Assembly (NCBI GenBank): GCA_002304505.1
Contig: NCEH01000008.1
Coordinates: 32,880-96,879, forward strand
Reading direction: 5' to 3'
Length of the DNA stretch: 64,000 nt
DNA from: Rhizobiales bacterium 32-66-11
GTDB lineage: Bacteria; Pseudomonadota; Alphaproteobacteria; Rhizobiales; Xanthobacteraceae
Position numbers and translations under genes: made by a program. Below, piece after piece: positions 34,798 through 43,329 of the stretch. The first letter of the stretch is position 1, and each line of letters begins with the position of its first letter. The notes below the pieces were generated by a model. That model made no database searches and had not been told where the DNA came from. It was given only the letters and a program-made list of their open reading frames with translations.

Positions 34798-36360
34798 TTA
34801 GACATATCCGATCCATTTCCAGTAAGTTGCGCCAAGCAGCATGACGAGCGCGAAGGCGATCACTGTGAGCACGAGGCCGGTGCGCACGAAGTCCTTCGCC
34901 TCGAAGGTCTCGGTTCCGTATGCCACCATGTTCTGCGGCGCGTTCACCACGAGGATGAAGCCGAAGCTGACGACGAACTGCAGCAGTATGGTCATGCCGA
35001 TGATGTTGATGCCGGGGGTCGATACGCTCTGCAGCACGGCGATGACGATGGGGATCATCGCAGAGGCGAGTGCCGTCGCGCTGGCGAAGCCGAGATGGAT
35101 CACGATGAGGAACAGGCTGAGCACGGCGAGGATGAAGAGAGAGGTTCCGCCGGCGAGCCCGAACCGCTCCACCACGATGCCGGCGAGCCAGACCGCGCCG
35201 CCCGTCTGGAGAAGCGCGGTGCCGAGGCTGATGCCGATACCGAACAGGATGACCGTGCCCCACGGGATCCGCGGCTGCGCCTCTTTCCACGTCATGATGC
35301 CGATGCCGGGCACAAACATCAGCGCTACCGCGGCGACCGTCGTCGACGAGGTGTCGAACGGATGCAGGACCCCTTCCGTCGACCAGAAGGCGAGCAGGGT
35401 GAGCGACAGGGTGAGCAGCTTCTTTTCTGCCGTCTTCATGGGGCCGAGCTCGGCGAGCGATTTGCGGATCGCCGCCCGTCCGCCCGGGACTTCATCGACC
35501 TCTGGCTTCATCATCCGCGTCATGACGAAATAAAGCACCACCGTCATGATAACGGCGAAGGGCGCAGCGGCGACGAACCATTCCAGCCAGGTAACGGTGT
35601 AGTTCAGGGTTCGCTCGATGAAGCCGACGGCCACCATGTTTTGGGCGGCTGCCGTTTTGATGCCGATATTCCAAATGCTGGCGGTGTTCACCGTGGTGAT
35701 CATCAGCATGCCGGCGAAGGCGCCGTTCTTGTTCACGCCGAACGCCGCGATGATGCCGAGCATGATGGGAACGATGCTGGCCACGCGGGCCGTGGTGGAT
35801 GGCACGAGAAAAGCCATGACGATGCCCACGATGATCGCGCCGATGACGACGTCGCGGCTCCGGGTGCCGGTGCGCGAGAGGATGACGAGGGCAATGCGCT
35901 TGTCGAGCCCGGTGATCGTCATCGCGGCGGCGAGGAACAGCGCCGCCGCGACCAGAACGAGCGCAGTATTGGCGAAGCCGCCAAAGGCCAGGCCGAGCCC
36001 TCTGCTGGTGCCCATCAGCACGTCAGGATTCGTCTGAGAGGGGGACAGCCCCAGCAGGAACGCCATCAGGGCAGCGATGATCAGGGCCGAGACGGCGTAA
36101 TCGACCGCTTCCGTCATCCACACGATCACGGCGAAGGCCAGCACCGCCAGCATGCGCTGGCCCGCGACGGGCAGCCCCTCCGGGGTCGGGAGCATGATGA
36201 CGATGATAAGCGCCGCAAGACCCGTAAGCAGGCCCCAATGCGAGCGGAGCCAAGATGGCTCCTGAGGCGCGCGGCCAGACTGGGACCTCGAACCTTGCTC
36301 TGAAGGGGCGGCGATATTGCGATCTGTCGTTCCGGACACGATGTCGAAATCCCCTTGCAT
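34798..36360 (-). CDS. SLC13/DASS family sodium:anion symporter
   Basis: This protein of about 520 residues has around eleven or twelve hydrophobic helices and conserved DASS motifs (LAFGGFANTALVLVAAAL, SIWNIGIKTAAAQN with the SNT-like element changed, and VVNAPQNMVAYGTETF near the C-terminus). Family members carry dicarboxylates, tricarboxylates, sulfate or arsenite. Placed upstream of a 2-oxoacid oxidoreductase operon, it may import a dicarboxylate such as 2-oxoglutarate or succinate; this is inference. The ATG at 36360 is used because it lies just downstream of an FNR/FixK-like dyad; 36375 is also possible. Confidence 0.9.
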   Translation of the reverse strand: MQGDFDIVSGTTDRNIAAPSEQGSRSQSGRAPQEPSWLRSHWGLLTGLAALIIVIMLPTPEGLPVAGQRMLAVLAFAVIVWMTEAVDYAVSALIIAALMAFLLGLSPSQTNPDVLMGTSRGLGLAFGGFANTALVLVAAALFLAAAMTITGLDKRIALVILSRTGTRSRDVVIGAIIVGIVMAFLVPSTTARVASIVPIMLGIIAAFGVNKNGAFAGMLMITTVNTASIWNIGIKTAAAQNMVAVGFIERTLNYTVTWLEWFVAAAPFAVIMTVVLYFVMTRMMKPEVDEVPGGRAAIRKSLAELGPMKTAEKKLLTLSLTLLAFWSTEGVLHPFDTSSTTVAAVALMFVPGIGIMTWKEAQPRIPWGTVILFGIGISLGTALLQTGGAVWLAGIVVERFGLAGGTSLFILAVLSLFLIVIHLGFASATALASAMIPIVIAVLQSVSTPGINIIGMTILLQFVVSFGFILVVNAPQNMVAYGTETFEAKDFVRTGLVLTVIAFALVMLLGATYWKWIGYV

Positions 36361-36397
36361 TGCCAGCGCAAACACTGGCCGGGGGGAACACCGGAAA

Positions 36398-36415
36398 CCT
36401 TAATCGATATCAAAG
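36398..36415. promoter_or_regulatory. FNR/FixK-like dyad upstream of DASS gene
   Basis: CCTTAATCGATATCAAAG reads on the minus strand as CTTTGATATCGATTAAGG, matching the window consensus. It lies 38 bp before the DASS start on the minus strand and 233 bp before the CPL-type ATPase start on the plus strand. Confidence 0.7.
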
Positions 36416-36647
36416 AATCTACTGATCGCGGCATTCGACCGTTTGGACGTTGTACGAACAGCGGACTGAAACACTTTCTCGGGGCGGGCTGTTTTGAAGA
36501 TGAAAAAGGGGAATCGTGAGCCTGTTGATCAACGGTATTGCTGGCTCTGTTGTTCGCGACTTTTGAATGGCGTATTAATTAGAATGATTATAAGGAAGGG
36601 CATTCGCCCGCCGTGGCAGTCGGCGACCAGCCATCCAGAGGTTCGAC

Positions 36648-38521
36648 GTGGGTCTGTTCACCGGCCTGGCCACGGCCCGCGCCAGACTGTTGCTGGTCGT
36701 CATCGCATTATTGGGCTGGCGGGCGGCGGGATCGCCTTTCTGACGGACAATGGCGCTTGGGCTGAACGCCTCTGGTCTGCAGGGACGCTCCCCGTTCTGG
36801 CGGCGCTCATCATCGAGATCTTCTCTGCCCTCCGACGCGGCCAGATCGGGCTCGACATCGTTGCCGGCTTGTCCATGTCGACGGCGCTCGCCTTCGGCGA
36901 ACCGCTCGCCGGCAACGTCGTGGCGTTGATGTATGCTGGCGGCCAACAACTGGAGAGTTTCGCCGAGGGCCGGGCGCGGCGAGAAATGACGGCGCTGCTC
37001 GGGCGCGTCTCGCGGACCGCCATGCGCTATGCCGGCAATCTACTCGAGGAGGTGACGATCGAAAGCCTTCGCCCCGGCGATCGCATTCTGGTGCGCCGTG
37101 GCGAGGTGATCCCGGCTGACGGGAAGGTCGCGACGGGTGAAGTGCTGCTCAACGAGGCGGCGCTCACTGGGGAGGCGTTGCCAGAACGCAGGCTCGCCGA
37201 CGAGGAGATCCTGAGTGGTTCCACCTGCGTGGGTGACGCGTTCGATCTCGTCGTGGCCCGCGAGGCGGCGGAAAGCACCTACGCCAACATCGTCCGTCTG
37301 GTCGAGACGGCGCAGAAGAGCAAGGCGCCGATGGTACGCATGGCGGACCGCTATGCGATCTGGTTCCTGCTGTTCACGGTCGTTCTCGCTGGCGCGGCAT
37401 GGGGGCTGAGCGGCGATCGCCTGCGCGCCTTGGCGGTTCTGGTCGTTGCCACCCCCTGTCCGCTCATCCTGGCCGTGCCCGTGGCGATCATATCGGGCAT
37501 GTCGCGCGCGGCCGCGCGCGGCGTCCTCGTCAAGAACGGCGGGGCGCTCGAAGCGCTGGCCAGGATACGCACGGTCATTCTCGACAAGACCGGAACGCTG
37601 ACTTTCGGCCGGGCCGCCGTCACCGGAATCCGGACCGTGGAAGGCTGGGACCAGGACGAGATCCTGCGGCTCGCTGCCTCGCTCGATCAGGCCTCGGCCC
37701 ATGTCACGGCAGAGGCGCTGGTGACGGCGGCGCATGAGCGCGGGCTTGTTCTGTCGAGCCCTTCCGAGGCTCAGGAGACGGCAGGCACCGGCATCGAAGG
37801 CATCGTCGAGGGCCGGCGTGTCGTGGTCGGCGGCAGCGACTTCGTCCGCTCCCGCAGTGCCGCGGGCAATCCGCGTGCATTGGGGACCGGGCTCGCTCAG
37901 GGAACCGTGGTGGTCGCCGTGGCCGTGGATGGCACCGTGGCGGGCATCATCACGCTCGCCGACCCCATCCGCCCCGATGCCGCAGGCGTGCTCGCCGCGT
38001 TCCGCAAGGCCGGCATCCGCCGCATCGTCCTTGCCTCCGGCGATCGCGACGATGTCGTGGCGGATGTCGGACACCGGCTGCAACTGGACGCCGCGCAGGG
38101 TGAGCTGGACCCGGCCGCCAAGGTGGAGGTCGTCCTGCGCGAACGAGCCGCCGCCGCGGTGATGATGGTCGGCGACGGGGTCAATGACGCGCCTGCGCTC
38201 GCCGCGGCTGATGTCGGCGTCGCGATGGGCGCCCGGGGTTCGGCAGCGTCCTCGGAAGCGGCCGACATCGTTCTCCTTGTCGACCGGCTCGACCGGCTGG
38301 CCGACGCGCTTTTCCTGGCTCATCGCACGAAGCGGATCGCGCTGCAGAGCGTCATCGCCGGGATCGGTCTGTCGGTCATGGCGATGGCTGTTGCCTCCCT
38401 CGGGTTCCTTCCGCCGGTGCAGGGCGCGCTGACGCAGGAACTGATCGACGTCGCCGTCATCCTAAACGCGCTCAGGGCGCTGCGGCCAATCCCGGCCGGA
38501 GGCACCGATGAGCATTCCTGA
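36648..38521 (+). pseudogene. P1B-type ATPase with CPL motif, apparent frameshift near 36713
   Basis: The gene encodes a compact heavy-metal P-ATPase of about 620 residues: TGEALPE (actuator), TPCPLILAVPVA in helix 6, DKTGT with phosphorylated Asp near residue 312, and [14 protein letters not shown]. The N-terminal helix is in another frame. A GTG at 36648, preceded by AGAGG, gives VGLFTGLATARARLLLVVIA and would continue LLGLAGGG only if one G is added in the run at 36713-36715. Without that base the frame stops in PF-stop. Either this is a real single-base deletion that inactivates the gene or a sequence error. CPL-type pumps form a distinct, poorly characterised class. Confidence 0.8.
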
Positions 38522-38756
38522 TGATCGTCCGCAGGCGGACAGGCGGGACTGGGGCACGCCGCCCGAAGTGTTCCACGCTTTCCTCAAGCTGGGCCTCACC
38601 TCCTTCGCCGGGCCGATCGCCGATCTCGGCTATTTCCGCGACGAACTCGTGGTGCGCCGGAAGTGGATCGATGCGGCCGGCTACGCCGATCTCGTCGCGC
38701 TCTGCCAGTTCTTGGCAAGCTGCTATGTGCCGGGATCCGACGGCGGCATTGAGTAA
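38508..38756 (+). pseudogene. chrA: Truncated chromate transporter ChrA, N-terminal part
   Basis: The first 65-70 codons match the start of ChrA (WGTPPEVFHAFLKLGLTSF, FRDELVVRRKWIDAAGYADL, ALCQFL). The family continues with a PGPAS-type motif, but here the sequence changes at about 38714 to unrelated residues and stops at 38756. Only about one helix remains, so no chromate transport is possible. The gene starts 14 bp inside the end of the CPL-type ATPase gene, as in an operon. Confidence 0.85.
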
Positions 38757-39013
38757 CTTAACGCGTACAGAAATCGCTGTTCGCCGATCCGGCGACGTTC
38801 CTCGAACGCAGCCCATGGCGTCAGCATCGGCTCACCGATCGCGCCGGCGTGGGTGGCATCGAAGCTGTACCTCGCATCCGGCGTCGGGCTTGGCAGGCCA
38901 TCGGGCTGGCTGAGCCCGAGGCCATCTTTAACCTGCATCAATGACATGCGGCGGAACGCAGGAGACCTGTATTGGGCGGGCGTGATGTCGCGCGGAAAAG
39001 GAGAGACGAGACG
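38757..39013. other. Intergenic region after truncated chrA
   Basis: No confident gene lies here. A plus-strand open stretch at 38763-38942 (FADPATFLERSPWRQHRLTD and IEAVPRIRRRAWQAIGL) and its minus-strand alternative both look protein-like, but neither is recognised. The plus-strand stretch ends exactly at an FNR/FixK-like dyad (38926-38943). This may be debris of a second gene joined to chrA by deletion. Confidence 0.35.
38926..38943. promoter_or_regulatory. FNR/FixK-like dyad upstream of DUF2934 gene
   Basis: CTTTAACCTGCATCAATG is the inverted form of the motif (TTGAT-N4-GTTAA on the other strand). It lies 70 bp before the DUF2934 start codon. Confidence 0.6.
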
Positions 39014-39217
39014 ATGAGCACAGAGCAGGAAAGTCCGGCCGACAGCCCTCTCAAGCTGAAGATCGAGCACCGCGCATATGAAATCTGGGTGGGCGAAGGC
39101 AGTCCGAATGGCTGCGATCTGGAGCATTGGCTGCGAGCCGAAGCCGAGGTCACATCGGCAGAACCCGAGAGCAAACTCGCTTTGAAAAGCGCCGCAGCTG
39201 CGAAGAAGGCCTCATAG
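39014..39217 (+). CDS. DUF2934 domain protein
   Basis: This 67-residue protein carries the DUF2934 signature (KIEHRAYEIWVGEGSPNG, CDLEHWLRAEAEV). The domain is common in small soluble proteins of Hyphomicrobiales and relatives, often near stress genes; its function is unknown. The ATG at 39014 is preferred over the upstream start at 38972, which lacks similarity. The nearby dyad suggests the same control as the other low-oxygen genes in the window. Confidence 0.88.
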   Translation: MSTEQESPADSPLKLKIEHRAYEIWVGEGSPNGCDLEHWLRAEAEVTSAEPESKLALKSAAAAKKAS

Positions 39218-39392
39218 TGTTCATCGGCTGCTTCGGGCGTCCATGGCAGTGCGTACTGAAAAGTGATCTTGGTGTGCTCTGGCTTTGGCCGGCGATGGTA
39301 GGCGGCAGGTTTGGACGCGATCGAGCCTTTGTGCGATGCCGGGCTGCCGCGATATCCGGCCAGTCTGGCTGGAATGGGAATAGGGGACCTTC

Positions 39393-41084
39393 ATGAAAGC
39401 CCTCGAACCCTTCCTCTATCACACGACTGTCGCGTACTTTTCGATGGAGATCGCGCTCCGTCCAGACATTCACACCTATAGCGGCGGGCTTGGCGTCCTG
39501 GCGGGCGACATGGCCCGCTCAGCGGCTGATCTGAATCTCCCGATGGTCTTCGTAACCTTACTCAGTCGAGAAGGCTATGTTCGCCAGGAGCTGAGCGCCG
39601 GTGGCGCGCAGATCGATAAGCCGAATCCATGGACGCCGACGGACTCGACACATCCGCTTCCCGCCATGGTGGCCATTTCCATCGAGGGGCGGAGCGTCTG
39701 GATCCAGCCGAGGCTCTACCGCCTGGCATGCCCGATCGGGCACGCCGTTCCGGTGTTGCTGCTGGACACCGACCTCGACCAGAACGCTGCTGAGGACAGG
39801 AAAATAACCGACCGCCTCTACGGCGGCGACGATGCCTATCGGCTGAAGCAGGACATCGTGCTCGGGATCGGAGGCCTGCTCGCGTTGCGCGCGCTCGGCT
39901 TCTCGATCCGCACCTACCATTTGAACGAGGGACATGCGGCGCTTCTTGCGCTGCAGTTGCTTCGGGAAACACGCCGACCGACCGACGATCTCGCTCCTGG
40001 CGGAAGTCTCTATGATCGCGGCGTGGTGCGAGAAAAATGCGTATTTACGACCCATACTCCGGTCGAGGCAGGGTTTGACAAGTTCGACTACGCTCTCATC
40101 GACCGCGTACTGGGCGACTACCTGGAAGTCGACGAGTTGAAACAGCTGGCCGGCCAGGATCGGCTCAATATGACGCAACTCGCCCTGAATCTGAGCGGCT
40201 ATGTCAACGGCGTGGCGCGGCGGCATGCAGAGACCACCCGGAAGATGTTTCCGGGCTATCAAATACGCTCGATCACCAATGGTGTTCATGCCCACACGTG
40301 GACGCATCGGGCACTGGCGGAACTCCATGTGGCGCGGTTCCCGCACTGGGCTCACGAGCCCGAGATCCTGGCCTTTGCGGACCAATTGGCTGATGAGGAT
40401 GTGTGGAACGCCCACCAGGTGGCAAAATCGGAACTTGTCGAACACGTCAGGAATGCAACTGGCACGCTGATGCATGCGGATGTTCCGCTTATCGGGCTTG
40501 CGCGGCGGATGACGGCCTATAAGCGACCGGATTTGCTTTTCAGCGACCTCGAGCGATTGATGACAATTGCCCAGGACCAGCCGTTCCAGGTCGTCCTGGC
40601 CGGTCTTGCTCACCCGCGCGATGAACCCGGGCACCGGTTGATCGAGAGCTTTCACCGGCACATCGAGCGGCTTGCCGGTGTCGTGCCCGTTGTATTCCTG
40701 CCCGGCTACGACATGAAACTTGGCGCTGCGATGGTTTCGGGCAGCGACATATGGCTGAATACGCCACTTCCACCTCTGGAGGCTTCTGGCACCAGCGGCA
40801 TGAAGGCGGCGTTGAACGGCGTGTTGAACTTCAGCGTCCTTGACGGCTGGTGGATCGAGGGTTGGGTCGAGGGAGTTACCGGATGGGCGATCGAAGGACA
40901 TCCGCCGGGAGCAGGAGACGCCTCGGCGCTTTTCGACAAGCTGCAGTCCGTCGTTCTTCCGCTCTATTACAATGACAGGGCGCGCTGGATCTGGATGATG
41001 AAGCAGTCGATCAGCAAGATCGGCGCGACCTTCAACAGCCAGCGCATGATGCGCCGCTATGCGACGGAAGCCTATATGCGCTGA
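39393..41084 (+). CDS. glgP: Alpha-glucan phosphorylase
   Basis: This 563-residue GT35-type phosphorylase releases glucose 1-phosphate from glycogen or maltodextrin. It has the conserved HTYSGGLGVLAGDMARSAAD block, NEGHAALLAL, FTTHTPVEAGFDKFD, SITNGVHAHTW, the ARRMTAYKRPDL segment and the pyridoxal phosphate region near NTPLPPLEASGTSGMKAALN. It is the short (about 560-residue) class, not the 800-residue glycogen phosphorylase. Glycogen breakdown is a typical energy source in stationary or oxygen-limited cells. Confidence 0.93.
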   Translation: MKALEPFLYHTTVAYFSMEIALRPDIHTYSGGLGVLAGDMARSAADLNLPMVFVTLLSREGYVRQELSAGGAQIDKPNPWTPTDSTHPLPAMVAISIEGRSVWIQPRLYRLACPIGHAVPVLLLDTDLDQNAAEDRKITDRLYGGDDAYRLKQDIVLGIGGLLALRALGFSIRTYHLNEGHAALLALQLLRETRRPTDDLAPGGSLYDRGVVREKCVFTTHTPVEAGFDKFDYALIDRVLGDYLEVDELKQLAGQDRLNMTQLALNLSGYVNGVARRHAETTRKMFPGYQIRSITNGVHAHTWTHRALAELHVARFPHWAHEPEILAFADQLADEDVWNAHQVAKSELVEHVRNATGTLMHADVPLIGLARRMTAYKRPDLLFSDLERLMTIAQDQPFQVVLAGLAHPRDEPGHRLIESFHRHIERLAGVVPVVFLPGYDMKLGAAMVSGSDIWLNTPLPPLEASGTSGMKAALNGVLNFSVLDGWWIEGWVEGVTGWAIEGHPPGAGDASALFDKLQSVVLPLYYNDRARWIWMMKQSISKIGATFNSQRMMRRYATEAYMR

Positions 41085-41224
41085 CCACAGCGGCCGACGC
41101 TGGTTCGACTCGAGCGGTGAAAAGGCCCCGATTGCTTGTACCGATTCCGGGTAGAGAACGCGGGGCCAGGTGCCGAGATCGATCAACGCAGGGTTCTGCA
41201 ATGCAGAGGGACGTGGGCTGAACG

Positions 41225-41899
41225 ATGAACGCAAAGGATCTGATGACAGAGGTGCCGACGACCGTGAGTCCAGAGCACAGTGTATGGCACGCGACTCAGA
41301 TCATGCTGTCTGAACATGTGAGCGGGGTCCCCGTACTTGCCGATGATGGCCTGCTTGCCGGCATTGTGACCGAGGGCGACCTCCTGCGGCGCACGGAGCT
41401 CGGAACCGCAGAGGCGTTCCCCAATCCCTCGCAAGACGCCGATGCGGTTGCGAGGGCCTATGTGAAGAGTCGGAGCTGGAAGGTCGGCGATGTCATGACG
41501 AAGAATGTCATCACGATCGACGAGAACGCCGCTGTGCACGAGATCGCCAAGCTGATCGACCAGCATGACATCAAGCGCCTGCCGGTCATGCGCAAGGAGC
41601 GACTGGTTGGCATCGTCAGCCGGGCTGATCTCTTGAGGGTCATTGCGACCGGCAAGCCGGATGCCGAGATCCGAGGCGACGAGGCTGTGCGGCGCGCCAT
41701 TGTCGCACGCCTCGCCGAAGCCGCTTCGGTTCTATCAGCCCAGCCGGTCGTCGCCGTCGAGGGCGGGATCGTGCATGTCGCAGGTGATATTCGGTCCCAA
41801 GACGAGCATGATGCGATTCGCATGATCGTTGAAGGTGTTGCCGGACCAGGGTTCAAGGATGATCTCAGTATCTCGAAAAAAGGTCCTGTAAGGCTATGA
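41225..41899 (+). CDS. CBS-pair and BON domain protein
   Basis: This 224-residue protein has two CBS repeats (residues 1-60: DLMTEVPTTVSPEHSVWHAT, GVPVLADDGLLAGIVTEGDL; residues about 90-140: VGDVMTKNVITIDENAAVHE, KRLPVMRKERLVGIVSRADL) and a C-terminal BON domain (about 145-215: AVEGGIVHVAGDIRS and GPGFKDDLSI). CBS pairs bind adenosine nucleotides and BON domains bind membranes or lipids, so it may sense energy state; the actual partner is unknown. Its gene follows glgP by 140 bp. Confidence 0.93.
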   Translation: MNAKDLMTEVPTTVSPEHSVWHATQIMLSEHVSGVPVLADDGLLAGIVTEGDLLRRTELGTAEAFPNPSQDADAVARAYVKSRSWKVGDVMTKNVITIDENAAVHEIAKLIDQHDIKRLPVMRKERLVGIVSRADLLRVIATGKPDAEIRGDEAVRRAIVARLAEAASVLSAQPVVAVEGGIVHVAGDIRSQDEHDAIRMIVEGVAGPGFKDDLSISKKGPVRL

Positions 41900-41905
41900 T
41901 CTGAG

Positions 41906-42583
41906 ATGTGCCTGTCCGCAGAAGCGAGCTTCACGGCCGCCGCGATTCTGATGCCTGCCGGAGTATTGAGCACCTATCGCGCCTGGCAGACCGATCGGCG
42001 ATACCTCGCGATCGCTGCCCTGCCATTCCTGTTCGGTCTCCAGCAAGCGACGGAAGGGCTCGTATGGACTGCCGGACAGTGGGGCGATCAGGACCTCGTG
42101 ACGCGCTATTCGCTGGCCTACATGTTCTTCACTTGGCTCGCCTGGCCGGTCGGCGCGCCGGTCTCGACCTACTTCATCGAGCACGGGCGGCGCCGGAGCC
42201 TCTATTTGTTCTTCGCTATCGCCGGGGGCATGCTAGGCGCACTGCAATATGTGCCGTATTTCGCGCATGAAGGCTGGCTGACGACAACGTTCCTCGAAAG
42301 GGCAGTCCGCTATCAGGATGTCAATCTTCTCGACTTCGTGGTGACGCGCGAAACAACCTATGGCATCTACGCTGCGCTCGTCACCGTTCCATTCCTGTTG
42401 TCGCGTGACCGTGCCGTAAAGGTCTTTGGCTTGCTGGTCCTGGGTGTTCTTGTGGTGACATACACATTCTTTGCCTATGCCTATATCTCCGTCTTCTGCT
42501 TCGGCGGAGCGCTCATGTCGCTTTATCTTGTCGCGATGACATTGCGTAAGCCGCGAACCGGTTCGGCTATGGGGACTGTCTGA
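41906..42583 (+). CDS. DUF6629 membrane protein
   Basis: This 225-residue integral membrane protein starts MCLSAEASFTAAAILMPAG, the recognisable beginning of DUF6629. It has about seven hydrophobic helices, with charged loops such as AWQTDRRYLA and WLTTTFLERAVRYQ. The function is unknown. It starts 6 bp after the CBS-BON gene, so the two are probably co-transcribed. Confidence 0.82.
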   Translation: MCLSAEASFTAAAILMPAGVLSTYRAWQTDRRYLAIAALPFLFGLQQATEGLVWTAGQWGDQDLVTRYSLAYMFFTWLAWPVGAPVSTYFIEHGRRRSLYLFFAIAGGMLGALQYVPYFAHEGWLTTTFLERAVRYQDVNLLDFVVTRETTYGIYAALVTVPFLLSRDRAVKVFGLLVLGVLVVTYTFFAYAYISVFCFGGALMSLYLVAMTLRKPRTGSAMGTV

Positions 42584-42804
42584 CAAGCCCCCAGACCGGC
42601 ACTGCCAAGTCGCTTGCGGAGACCTAGCGCCATCGCTCGATTGGGAAGACTCCACGAGGCGCAGGGCGGCTGCGGAAATGCTGATGAAGCAGCGAGCTGG
42701 AAGGAGCTGGCGAAGAGACCGGCATCGCCCACAGGCGCAATTCGATCTATTTCCATCGATGATGACACTGCAGGACGGGAAGCTTGTTCTTCGCTTTTCC
42801 AAGG
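42584..42804. other. Intergenic region, no gene seen
   Basis: No supported reading frame, repeat or regulatory site is visible in this 221-bp stretch between the convergent DUF6629 and cueR genes. Confidence 0.4.
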
Positions 42805-43296
42805 TCAGGCCTTACGAGTGGACGTCCGTCCGAGGTGGCCCCTTTCGAGGGGAGCGATGGGAGCTTTGCTCGGACGGCTCTCGGCCTGTGGCTCACGCAG
42901 TTCGACGTCCGCATCGGCGAGATTGGCGATGATCGGGCAGTCTGGTCGTCCGTCGCCATGGCAATGCTGAGCGAGGTTGCTGAGCGTCGCGATCATGTCC
43001 TCTATGGCCTGCCTTTTGTCCTGCAGGTCCCGCACGTGCTGGAGGGAGATTGCCTTCACATCGGCGCTGCTGCGATCCCGGTCGCGCCAAAGCGCGAGAA
43101 GATCGCCGATCTGTTTGACAGAGAAGCCGAGGTCCCGAGCCCGACGGATAAAGCGGAGCGCATGAACGTCATTGTCCGAATAGTCACGATACCCCGATTC
43201 CTGTCGGGTTGCCGTTTCCGTAAGTCCGATGGATTCATAGTATCGGATCATCTTGGAGTTGACGCCCGAACGCTTCGCTGCCTCACCGATGTTCAT
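42805..43296 (-). CDS. cueR: MerR-family copper(I) regulator
   Basis: This 163-residue CueR/HmrR protein has the MerR winged helix (MNIGEAAKRSGVNSKMIRYY, RDYSDNDVHALRFIRRAR), a long dimerisation helix (VKAISLQHVRDLQDKRQAIE), and a C-terminal copper-binding loop with two Cys (CHGDGRPDCPI). The loop is CX7C, as in copper(I) regulators. It should bind the CueR-type sites between copA and copZ (45904-45930 and 45966-45992) and activate both. The C-terminus (PSKAPIAPLERGHLGRTSTR) is longer than usual. It lies just downstream of copA. Confidence 0.93.
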   Translation of the reverse strand: MNIGEAAKRSGVNSKMIRYYESIGLTETATRQESGYRDYSDNDVHALRFIRRARDLGFSVKQIGDLLALWRDRDRSSADVKAISLQHVRDLQDKRQAIEDMIATLSNLAQHCHGDGRPDCPIIANLADADVELREPQAESRPSKAPIAPLERGHLGRTSTRKA

Positions 43297-43329
43297 GTTC
43301 CAAACTCTCCTACTGCGGCTCGGCTGGGG

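Noticed and set aside
38723..39127. Minus-strand frame in the chrA downstream region
   Set aside because: It reads protein-like in part but has no recognised domain and covers the DUF2934 gene on the opposite strand; the intergenic entry records the uncertainty.
39558..41234. Minus-strand frame opposite the glucan phosphorylase gene
   Set aside because: The plus-strand glgP contains all phosphorylase motifs; the minus frame has no similarity to known proteins and uneven composition.
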